DNA of 41,699 bases, taken from positions 1 to 41,699 of the forward strand of contig NZ_FNPJ01000021.1 in assembly GCF_900107265.1 (NCBI RefSeq), read 5' to 3'. The DNA comes from Nitrosomonas sp. Nm33. Its GTDB lineage: Bacteria; Pseudomonadota; Gammaproteobacteria; Burkholderiales; Nitrosomonadaceae. Within the stretch, counting starts at the first letter, position 1, and each line of letters opens with the position of its first letter. A program made the position numbers and the translations under genes. The notes under the pieces are model-generated. The model had not been told where the DNA came from. It did no database searches and was given only the letters and a program-made list of their open reading frames with translations. Shown here piece by piece: positions 34,661 through 41,699 of the stretch.

Positions 34661-34802
34661 CAGACTGTTGAAAAACTATCTACGTTGCCGCTGCGGTGTT
34701 AAAAACAGGTTTAAAATGCTCATTTATCAGGTATAAACTCCGCTTTTTTTGCCTGTTTTTGCTTATCATCGACTGGCCTCAAATACGTTTTTCAACAACT
34801 TG
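34661..34802. mobile_element. 142-bp MITE with TGTTGAAAAAC ends
   Basis: Left CAGACTGTTGAAAAAC, right the inverse CAAGTTGTTGAAAAAC (13 of 16 match, 11 in a row), flanked by CTAG on both sides (34657-34660, 34803-34806) as a 4-bp target duplication. It has no ORF. It sits exactly between convergent uspA-like and bamD genes and could act as their shared terminator. Confidence 0.75.
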
Positions 34803-34838
34803 CTAGAAGCATCCTCTCTTCCAGGTAGATTCATATGA

Positions 34839-35639
34839 TTACCATATTTTCCACCAAGCCTCTTTTCCTAGCGAACTAGAATCCGAAAAGAATTCGCTTT
34901 CAGGAAAATTTTTTCTCATGACACGTTCTGCGTCATCTCGTAAATCGTTCATTCCCATTTCATCATAGGCCTTGGCCATGATGTACAGAGCTTCTTCTGT
35001 AGCAGGTGTTTGTGGATATTCTTCCAGAACATATTGCGCGCGCCTGGCTGCAGCAACATACGCTTTACGTTTCATATAATAGCGCGCAACATATATTTCA
35101 CTTTTAGCAACTACGTTAACCAAATGTGCCATACGCTTAAGCGCATCAGGGGTGTACTTGCTCTTCGGAAAGCGGATAACCAGTTCTTTGAAATTTTCAA
35201 ACGATTCACGTGATGCCTTCGAATCACGCTCACTCATATCCTGATTAATAATTCTGGATGAGATATAACCGATGATTCCCAAGTCATCATGAAAATTAGC
35301 TAACCCCTTGATATAATATGCATAGTCAACATTGGGGTGATGGGGGTAAAGCTGAATGAAACGATCTGCTGCCGCAATTGCTGAAGCTTGCTGTTGATCT
35401 TTATAATAGGCATACGCAATCTCAAGTTGCGCTTGTTGCGCATACCGTCCATAAGGATAGCGCGCCTCCAGCGCTTCGAATAATTTGACCGCTTTCTCAT
35501 AATTACCATTATTTAGTTCATTCTTAGCTTCAGAGTAAAATTTATTAGGTGACCAGTGGCTATTGTCCGCTGACTTTTCCTTCAATAAACCACATGCTGA
35601 CAACCCAAAAACCAAAACTAAAATTAAACGATACCACAT
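34839..35639 (-). CDS. bamD: BamD outer-membrane assembly lipoprotein
   Basis: 266 residues from ATG 35639 (AGGA 6 bases upstream; the frame is open 8 codons further up). Lipobox LSAC then GLLKEK, followed by the five TPR repeats of BamD: YSEAKNELNNGNYEKAVKLF, LEARYPYGRYAQQAQLEIAY, FIQLYPHHPNVDYAYYIKGL, and later VVAKSEIYVARYYMKRKAYV and YPQTPATEEALYIMAKAYDE. An essential part of the BAM complex inserting beta-barrel proteins. Divergent from rluD with 63 bases between, a common arrangement in betaproteobacteria. Confidence 0.92.
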   Translation of the reverse strand: MWYRLILVLVFGLSACGLLKEKSADNSHWSPNKFYSEAKNELNNGNYEKAVKLFEALEARYPYGRYAQQAQLEIAYAYYKDQQQASAIAAADRFIQLYPHHPNVDYAYYIKGLANFHDDLGIIGYISSRIINQDMSERDSKASRESFENFKELVIRFPKSKYTPDALKRMAHLVNVVAKSEIYVARYYMKRKAYVAAARRAQYVLEEYPQTPATEEALYIMAKAYDEMGMNDLRDDAERVMRKNFPESEFFSDSSSLGKEAWWKIW

Positions 35640-35702
35640 GAAATTTCCTGTAAAAACTAACAAAGCTATTCAAGATTATAACGTAAAGCCACCTTTATTC
35701 GC

Positions 35703-36674
35703 ATGACTGACCAAACTGAATCGATTATTGAATTAGTTGTGCCCCAAAGTTATATCGGGCTTCGACTAGACCTCGTGTTAGCACAATTACTACCCCACTG
35801 GTCACGCAGCCGTTTGCAGTCATGGATACTTGAGAAACGTGTGAACGTAGATGGCAAGATTGCTACCCCCAAACAAAAAATTTGGGGAAACGAAAAAATT
35901 AGTATTAGACCTCATATTGTTGGGGCCAACGAGACGCATGCTGCAGAAGCAATTTCGCTTGAGATCATTTATGAAGATAATCACTTACTTGTGATCAATA
36001 AACCAGCAGGAATGGTCGTCCATCCTGGCAATGGGAATTGGCAGGGAACACTATTAAATGCACTCCTTCATCATTCCAAGCAGCTTAACAATATACCAAG
36101 AGCGGGTATTGTCCATCGGCTAGACAAAGATACCACTGGTTTGCTCGTTGTTGCAAAAACAATAGAAGCACAAACCAGCCTGGTGCGGCAACTACAAGAG
36201 CATAGCGTCAAGCGGGATTATTTAGCAATTGCATTAGGTGAGGTCAAACAGAACGGTTATATCGACGCTCCCATAGGTCGACATCCTGTTCAACGCACCA
36301 AAATGGCTGTGACTATCCATGGCAAGCCAGCACGTACTTACTATCAAATATTAGAATCATTCGACGGTTGTACTTTGCTTCGTTGCAGCCTGGAAACTGG
36401 GCGGACTCATCAGATCCGCGTACACATGCACAATATGGGCCATCCGCTCGTGGGCGATCCGGTCTACACTGGCAAAACCAGGAAACTACCTCCAGAGATA
36501 GCACGATTGATCATGCGATTCCCGAGACAAGCTTTGCATGCACAACAGCTAGCCTTCGTTCATCCGCTGCATGGTGAAACAATGATATGGAATTCTGAAC
36601 TACCGGAAGATATGAGTGTACTGCTGCAGGGGCTACGGCAATATGGTACGTTGCCAAGTCTGGCATCATTTTAA
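35703..36674 (+). CDS. rluD: RluD-type 23S rRNA pseudouridine synthase
   Basis: 323 residues. An N-terminal S4 RNA-binding domain (about 17-70, SRSRLQSWILEKRVNVDGK) precedes the pseudouridine synthase domain with VINKPAGMVVHPGNGNWQGT and the catalytic Asp141 in GIVHRLDKDTTGLLVV, then GRTHQIRVHMHNMGHPLVGD. Known members modify U1911, U1915 and U1917 of 23S rRNA. Other RluA-family members are possible, but the length, the S4 domain and the bamD neighbour favour RluD. Confidence 0.88.
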   Translation: MTDQTESIIELVVPQSYIGLRLDLVLAQLLPHWSRSRLQSWILEKRVNVDGKIATPKQKIWGNEKISIRPHIVGANETHAAEAISLEIIYEDNHLLVINKPAGMVVHPGNGNWQGTLLNALLHHSKQLNNIPRAGIVHRLDKDTTGLLVVAKTIEAQTSLVRQLQEHSVKRDYLAIALGEVKQNGYIDAPIGRHPVQRTKMAVTIHGKPARTYYQILESFDGCTLLRCSLETGRTHQIRVHMHNMGHPLVGDPVYTGKTRKLPPEIARLIMRFPRQALHAQQLAFVHPLHGETMIWNSELPEDMSVLLQGLRQYGTLPSLASF

Positions 36675-36807
36675 TCTCTTAATAGAGAATCTATTAAGCT
36701 AGAGTATGCAAAAACTAAGAGACAATATAAGAAATGCACCCGCAGGTACATTTCTTGAATATATTTAAATAGTTTAACAATTCACTATCTCCTAGAAAAT
36801 TGTTGTT

Positions 36808-38187
36808 TTAAAAAGGCAGTATTGCATCGAGTGACATCAGAACTTGATCGTTATTACCGCCAAATGGCCTAAAGGATGATCCATGAAGCGGATCTGCTAT
36901 ATCGTAGCGAAAGTTCGGTCGAATATTCAGCTGCCGCAGGCTATCAGTAAAATTAAACATTTTTCCTGGTTTCCAATTCAAACCCAGTGTTACAGCATAA
37001 TAGTCTGAAGGAGAACTGGTAGCAAGTTGGGTTGAGCCACCTAAGGCAAAGCTCTCTCCTAAGTGGTTAGTTGCAAGGGAGACCCGAGCTGGCGAAAATA
37101 CACGGAACCCATCCCTATCGCGAAACCATTCCCCCCGCACACCCACCGACAAATCTGATGTCACATCATAATAAAGGTGCATATTGATTCCATACCACTC
37201 GGCATTCTTGGTTACATTAGTAAAATGGAGATTATTAAGCAATACGTTATCAGCAAAACCATGATCATGTTGCAAAACAAAATGGGTTTTTGAAGTAATC
37301 ATATGTTTCAGAACGATACTGAACATCCCCCAGAAGCTACTGTTCCGGGTGGAAGTTGTACTACCTGTGCCACTGATATCGAGAGAGGTATCACCATCAT
37401 CGCTCATCCAGCTTAATCCACCTATCCCACCCCAGTTAGCCAATTGTTTATCAAAATTACCGTCCCAGCCACCTGTCGCGCTCCCTGTAATTGCTCCCGC
37501 CTTTACGGACCAATTATCGGTAATAGCATATTCACCCAATAAGCCAGTATGGGTAAAAGGTTCACCAAATTGCATAGTGTAAGCATGGGTATAGAAGAAA
37601 TTATTAGGTGCCGGAACCGATTCATAACCAATCGGTGTGTAAAAGTGCCCAATCTTTATATTCACGCCTCTGCTGTCAGTAATGGGGGCGTACACCTCAG
37701 CAAAAGCTTGTGGAAAAGCAATACCATAGGTACGACTGGAGTTACAGCAAATATCAAGATCCCAATTGCCTCTGTCCTCGAGAGGTCTACCATTATTTAC
37801 ATCAAATGCCGGATTTCCAAAGGCTTGTGCAAAAATAGCATCGGTACCGAACATGAAGTCGGCTCGGAAGCCTATATCCCATGAACTTCCCTCTGTTACT
37901 ACAGGCCGTTCCATGAACAAATTAAGTTGGTTGAGTTGAAATCGGTTGGCCTGATCTGCAAAAGTAACCGGACCATTAAATCCATCAGTCTGAAACGTAT
38001 TATAGGTTGCACCACCATGAATCCAGCCACCAACTTTAAGCCCGTATTGATCAAGATTAAGTCCGTATTTATCAAGAAAATTCATGGTGGTGTTTGCATG
38101 AACGGCAGCAGAGCTCATGCCAAATAATAACAATCCCACGATTACAGCAAAGACCCCCTGCTTTCTGCATTTAGAATTAATTCTCAT
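36808..38187 (-). CDS. Outer-membrane beta-barrel protein (BBP2/OmpL-like porin)
   Basis: 459 residues. Signal peptide MRINSKCRKQ...SSAAVHA, then YGLKVGGWIHGGATYNTFQT, the typical entry of the putative beta-barrel porin-2 family, with alternating amphipathic strands throughout (NQLNLFMERPV, GFRADFMFGTD, YYAVTLGLNWKPG) and a C-terminal aromatic residue, AILPF, as required for BAM recognition. DICCNSS has a CC pair. Probably a porin for small solutes; the solute is unknown. Monocistronic. Confidence 0.85.
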   Translation of the reverse strand: MRINSKCRKQGVFAVIVGLLLFGMSSAAVHANTTMNFLDKYGLNLDQYGLKVGGWIHGGATYNTFQTDGFNGPVTFADQANRFQLNQLNLFMERPVVTEGSSWDIGFRADFMFGTDAIFAQAFGNPAFDVNNGRPLEDRGNWDLDICCNSSRTYGIAFPQAFAEVYAPITDSRGVNIKIGHFYTPIGYESVPAPNNFFYTHAYTMQFGEPFTHTGLLGEYAITDNWSVKAGAITGSATGGWDGNFDKQLANWGGIGGLSWMSDDGDTSLDISGTGSTTSTRNSSFWGMFSIVLKHMITSKTHFVLQHDHGFADNVLLNNLHFTNVTKNAEWYGINMHLYYDVTSDLSVGVRGEWFRDRDGFRVFSPARVSLATNHLGESFALGGSTQLATSSPSDYYAVTLGLNWKPGKMFNFTDSLRQLNIRPNFRYDIADPLHGSSFRPFGGNNDQVLMSLDAILPF

Positions 38188-38623
38188 TCTCCCCCCTCTT
38201 TCCTCGGACTTATAAATTAAAAATATAAAAATGAAAAGTTAATACCCTTATTTAATACAAGGATTTGACTTTACACATAACATAAGACTGGGTCAATGTA
38301 AAACCTCTCTAGCATTAAGTAAAGTGATTTGAACTATCGACACCAGAAATCAGCCACAAGGGATGGTGCAATAGTTAACATGATGAGGGCAAAATTGGAA
38401 CTTTAATACTTATGCAGATTGGGAAGCTTTGGGATAATTTGGGATAAATTAGCAAGCAAAGGAGAAACGTAGAGAAAGGAAATTGTTCAAGGATGCTATT
38501 TTAGAACGCGGAACCATTTGATTCTTAAGAAAGAAAGTTGGTGTAATGCTTTCTTTCTAAAAAATTATCACTATATGATAGATTTTCTACTTTATATAAT
38601 GAATAGTTAGATTTTATTAATTT
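38188..38623. other. Intergenic region with one inverted repeat
   Basis: AGAAAGAAAG / CTTTCTTTCT (38528-38537, 38549-38558) is a 10-bp inverted repeat without a T-tract. GGGATAATTTGGGATAAATT near 38430 is a short direct repeat. No gene is seen; the promoter of the outer-membrane protein must lie here. Confidence 0.45.
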
Positions 38624-38672
38624 AAAATAAAAAAATGCCGCACATTATCCTTCATGATATAAAACGTGCGGC
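38624..38672 (-). terminator. Rho-independent terminator after the 24-aa peptide gene
   Basis: On the minus strand GCCGCAC (38672-38666) and GTGCGGC (38643-38637) form a 7-bp GC-rich stem that can be extended by AT pairs. It is followed by ATTTTTTTATTTTA, a clear T-tract. Confidence 0.85.
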
Positions 38673-38707
38673 GATTATTACTGATAATAACCTATCGCTT
38701 ATTTATA

Positions 38708-38782
38708 TTAAGCAATCCCTTCAAGAATATTTAATAATGAAAGAATAGATAGAATAATATAATATGCTGTTGGTAATTTCAT
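38708..38782 (-). CDS. 24-residue hydrophobic peptide
   Basis: ATG 38782 with a perfect AAAGGAG site 8 bases upstream. The product is MKLPTAYYIILSILSLLNIL then EGIA and TAA: a single short membrane helix. A strong terminator follows 36 bases on. An upstream hairpin (38814-38841) could be a leader structure. The set of RBS, hydrophobic coding sequence and terminator argues for a real small membrane peptide, like the small subunits or regulators of membrane complexes, or a toxin-type peptide. No homologue can be named. Confidence 0.65.
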   Translation of the reverse strand: MKLPTAYYIILSILSLLNILEGIA

Positions 38783-39135
38783 AAATTTTCTCCTTTATAA
38801 TTTTATTACATTTGAGAAACCATACTGGTAATATGGTTCTCTTAAGGATGTATAGTAGCGATAACATATTCAAAGAATAAGCATAATAAAATGAGTCACA
38901 TTGGCGCTTATTAGGATACAATCAACTCATATATGAAAATTTAATTTACTTATACTCTCAATTTTTTTGATTAATAAATAGAAATATTGGCTTTATATAG
39001 CAGAGTATTGGCTTTATTTTTTCAGAGAGTTTATAAATAAGCCGATAAATACTCAGTCCCCAGAATGTGAGATGACGGTCAAATATTCTGACTTTCCACC
39101 TTGGTTACTGCTAGCTCGACCTGAGCTAGCATACT
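38783..39135. promoter_or_regulatory. Leader/promoter region of the 24-aa peptide gene
   Basis: AT-rich. It holds the imperfect hairpin GAGAAACCATA / TATGGTTCTC (38814-38841) and a direct repeat TATTGGCTTTAT at 38985 and 39006, 21 bases apart. Nothing else is recognised. Confidence 0.35.
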
Positions 39136-39468
39136 TCATCTTGCAATCACTAATTCTTCCCATTTTGTCGTATAAGCAGGACTTCTATTTTCCTGTTTCA
39201 TTTTCCATGGCTGCCGGAGTCTTTCCGAAGCAAGTTTCACTGACTGTCTACCCATAGCACGATTGATCATGTCAAGTGTAGCCACTAATTGATTAGATTT
39301 ATCATCTAAATTACCTGAAGAAAAAAGCTTTCCTTGGCAGCGCTCTGCTGGCACCAGTTCCAACAGCGTCACACCTGCTTTTTGGTAGGAATACCCCGGC
39401 CTGTAAATACGCTTCAATCCCCACAAAGCAGCTCTGACGAGCGCTATGGTATTATCAGTTGGTGAAGG

Positions 39469-40846
39469 GAGTTATGATCATTTCTGGTGTATGACAGGAG
39501 AAGGAAGCGGTGTAACCTGTTGGTAAAGATCTTGGCAGATCAACCACCACTAGAAGGGACACACCGCTATGATAGATAGTAATCATTTTAACCTGAACAA
39601 ACCAGATCAAAATGATCTGCTACAGGAAGTTCTCCGCGAAGGCGCCCGCAAAATGTTGGCTGCAGCCATTGAAGCGGAAGTAGCTGCCTTTATTGAGCAA
39701 TATAGCACTTTAAAAACTGATGAGGGAAAACCGGCAGTAGTCAGAAATGGTTATCTGCCAGAACGTCCGATTCAGACGGGGCTGGGAGCTATCGAGGTCA
39801 AAGTACCAAAGATTCGGGATCGCTCTGAATCTGGCATCAAGTTTAACAGCAGCCTGGTGCCACCCTACTTGAAGCGCACCAGGAATATTGAAGAATTTTT
39901 ACCCTGGCTTTATTTGAGAGGCATTTCAACGGGGGATTTTTCAGAGACACTGAAGCATCTGTTGGGGCCTGGGGCACCTGGATTATCGGCGGCTACGATT
40001 AGCCGTTTAAAGCAAGGCTGGGAGCTGGATTATTATAATTGGAGTCGACGCAACCTGAGTAACAAACGCTATGTCTATGTCTGGGTTGATGGTGTTTACA
40101 GCAATGCGCGCATGGACGATCGCTTATGCCTGCTGGTGATGATTGGTTCTGACGAAACAGGACGTAAAGAGTTATTGGCATTATCTGATGGCTATCGTGA
40201 ATCGGCGGCAAGCCGGGAGGAAGTGTTAATCGATTTGAAGCAACGGGGTCTTAAGAATGCACCTGAATTGGCTGTGGGTGATGGTGCGCCGGGATTCTGG
40301 AAAGTGGTAACCAAACTCTAGCCAGAAACAGACCAGCAACGCTGCTGGGTACATAAAACTGCTAATGTATTGGAAAAACTACCCAAAGCCATGCAACCCA
40401 AGGTCAAAAAAGCCTTGCATGATATTTGGCAAGCCAGTACCCGGGAAGAAGCTTATCAGGCATTTGATCATTGTATTGAACGATTCAGCCCGAAATATCC
40501 AAAAGCAATGGAGTGCCTGGCTAAAGACAAAGCTTCCATGCTGGCTTTCTATGATTATCCTGCCGAAAACTGGCAGCATATTAGAACAACCAATCCAGTT
40601 GAATCCGTCTTTGCTACTGTCAGATTGAGAACAGACAAAACCAGGAATTGTGGTAGCAGGACAACCACGTTGGCCATGGCGTTCAAACTCATGGAAACAG
40701 CACAGAAAAAATGGTTTCGATTACGAGGTTATAAGCTGTTAGCTGATGTCATCACCGGCGTCAAATTTGTTAACGGTATTAAACAATCAGGAGATCAAAA
40801 ACAGGCAGCCGCTTAACTCTCTATACACCAGATTTGACTGTAGCTC
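39469..40846 (+). mobile_element. IS256-family insertion sequence
   Basis: 1378 bp. The left end GAGTTATGATCATTTCTGGT and the inverse of the right end, GAGCTACAGTCAAATCTGGT, are imperfect inverted repeats of about 26 bp. TGGTGAAGG flanks both sides (39460-39468, 40847-40855), a 9-bp target duplication inside umuC. Confidence 0.88.
39569..40816 (+). pseudogene. IS256-family transposase with in-frame amber stop
   Basis: One frame of 416 codons from ATG 39569, interrupted only by TAG at 40319-40321 (VVTKL, stop, PETDQQRCWVHKTANVL). Catalytic residues: YVWVDGVYSNARMDD (first D), LAVGDGAPGFWKVV (second D), TNPVESVFATVRLRT (E). The family CWVHK motif and the C-terminal RLRGYKLL are intact. The single nonsense codon sits between the second D and E, so the translated fragment lacks the E and is inactive unless the stop is read through. 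Confidence 0.85.
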
Positions 40847-41179
40847 TGGTGAAGGTAACGGAGTAGTCAGACTGTTGCTGTAATATGCTTTTTTCTTGTT
40901 GAACGGGCTGGTTCGAATATATACATATACCAAACTCGCATACGAGTGCTGCTGGCGCAATTTTTCCGCTGCTCGACTTATATATAGCGTGACAGCTTCT
41001 TGCAAGCTTTCCAGATCCATTACCAGCCTACCAAATGATCGGGATGACATGATCTGTTTCTTAGTTAGTCGCCCCTGAAATACTATAGAAGCTAGCATAA
41101 ATATTGGCATTGAGGGATACTGAAAAGGTATGGAATTTGCCAGAATTAATACTATTGACCCCTAATTTCTGGTGAATTG

Positions 41180-41699
41180 ATGAAGCCAAAGAAGCAAGAA
41201 CCCACCCCCTGTGATGATCTTTTTCGCATGAGACTGGAGCAGATGTTGGACCAGCGCCACGAGCTGTATCGCCTGGCAGGGAAGATTGACTGGTCTGTAG
41301 TAGAAGAGCGATTTGACCGACTGTATTCAGATGAAGGCCGCCCAGCTATTCCGATCCGCTTGATGGTAGGGCTGCACTACCTGAAGCACACTTTCAACGA
41401 ATCGGATGAAACGGTGGTGGAACGCTGGGTGGAGAACCCCTATTGGCAATACTTCTGTGGAGAAGAATACTTTCGCCACGAATTGCCAATCGATCCCAGC
41501 CAGATGACGAGATTTCGTGACCGCATAGGCGAAGCAGGCTGTGAATTCATGTTAAGTCTAACGGTGGTAGCAGGAATTGCCACGCAGACCGTATCAAAGA
41601 CATCGCTCACAGCAGTAAACGTGGATAGCACGGTGCAGGAAAAAGCGATCAATTACCCGACAGATGCCCGGCTGTATCATAAGGCTGGAAGTGCACTGG
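41180..41699 (+). CDS. IS5-like transposase, 5' part, runs off the window
   Basis: Open from ATG 41180 to the last base: MKPKKQEPTPCDDLFRMRLE, IDWSVVEERFDRLYSDEGRP, LMVGLHYLKHTFNESDETVV, then SQMTRFRDRIGEAG and LTAVNVDSTVQEKAI with the first catalytic D. This is typical of the N-terminal half of IS5-family transposases (DUF772 plus the start of the DDE domain). The left IS end should lie between 41062 and 41180, but I could not fix it without the right end. Confidence 0.8.
   Translation, partial: MKPKKQEPTPCDDLFRMRLEQMLDQRHELYRLAGKIDWSVVEERFDRLYSDEGRPAIPIRLMVGLHYLKHTFNESDETVVERWVENPYWQYFCGEEYFRHELPIDPSQMTRFRDRIGEAGCEFMLSLTVVAGIATQTVSKTSLTAVNVDSTVQEKAINYPTDARLYHKAGSAL

Larger units (their letters stand above)
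39136..41062 (-). pseudogene. umuC: umuC C-terminal fragment split by an IS256 element
   Basis: The two parts join exactly. From 41062 down to 40848: KKQIMSSRSFGRLVMDLESL, AVTLYISRAAEKLRQQ, then NSLTTPLPSP. From 39468 down to 39136: PTDNTIALVRAALWGLKRIY, RPGYSYQKAGVTLLELVPAE, ending KMKQENRSPAYTTKWEELV. This is the little-finger and tail region of DNA polymerase V catalytic subunit UmuC. The N-terminal palm and fingers are missing upstream of 41062, where the sequence becomes unrelated, so a second event, perhaps the neighbouring IS5-type element, removed them. Confidence 0.85.

Noticed and set aside
154..40321. Amber/ochre readthrough (recoding) explaining several in-frame stops
   Set aside because: The stops are of different types (TAG, TAA), occur only in transposases or accessory genes, and no suppressor tRNA or SECIS-like structure was seen; core genes use ordinary codons.

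Overview
The window looks like chromosome from a betaproteobacterial ammonia oxidiser of the Nitrosomonas type. This is inferred from the family mix (CusCFBA with extra copper genes, cupredoxin proteins, an HpnN-like RND protein, NnrS, a BamD/RluD divergent pair) and from the heavy load of IS elements and small palindromic repeats. No rRNA, tRNA or CRISPR array was seen.

Left end (1-4 kb): a decaying accessory region. A RAYT-type transposase, a secreted protein and a GrpB-family protein each carry one or two inactivating lesions. They are followed by an intact CPBP membrane protease and an IS481-type remnant.

Duplicated copper region (3.9-10.9 kb): a unit of about 2.9 kb is present twice in tandem. 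Each unit holds, on the minus strand, a regulatory region with two TGTG-N11-CACA palindromes and a 22-bp direct repeat, a 64-aa secreted peptide gene, an intergenic hairpin, a gene for a roughly 611-aa exported protein (type-1 copper cupredoxin followed by a beta-propeller with many histidines), a very small third gene, and a terminator. The second copy was hit by an IS481-family element, itself split by a 250-bp MITE. A DUF6502 gene diverges from the second copy.

Copper/silver efflux region (12-22 kb): after a methyltransferase and an IS630 element comes a one-direction cluster, in transcription order: PepSY-like protein, small lipoprotein, Cys/Met-rich membrane protein, cusF, cusC, cusB (with a C-terminal CusF-like domain) and cusA. 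Together these would bind periplasmic copper or silver and expel it across the outer membrane.

Middle (22-32 kb): NnrS, a RidA-family protein, a 59-aa membrane protein, an EAL-domain protein, an alpha/beta hydrolase with Thr at the nucleophile position, TraB-family, DedA-family and HpnN-like proteins. Two related 101-103 bp palindromic elements lie directly upstream of nnrS and of the EAL gene in the same orientation, with compensating base changes.

Right end (32-41.7 kb): a TSUP permease, a universal stress protein followed by a MITE, bamD/rluD, a beta-barrel outer-membrane protein, a 24-aa peptide gene with strong RBS and terminator, a umuC remnant split by an IS256 element, and the start of an IS5-like transposase that runs off the window.
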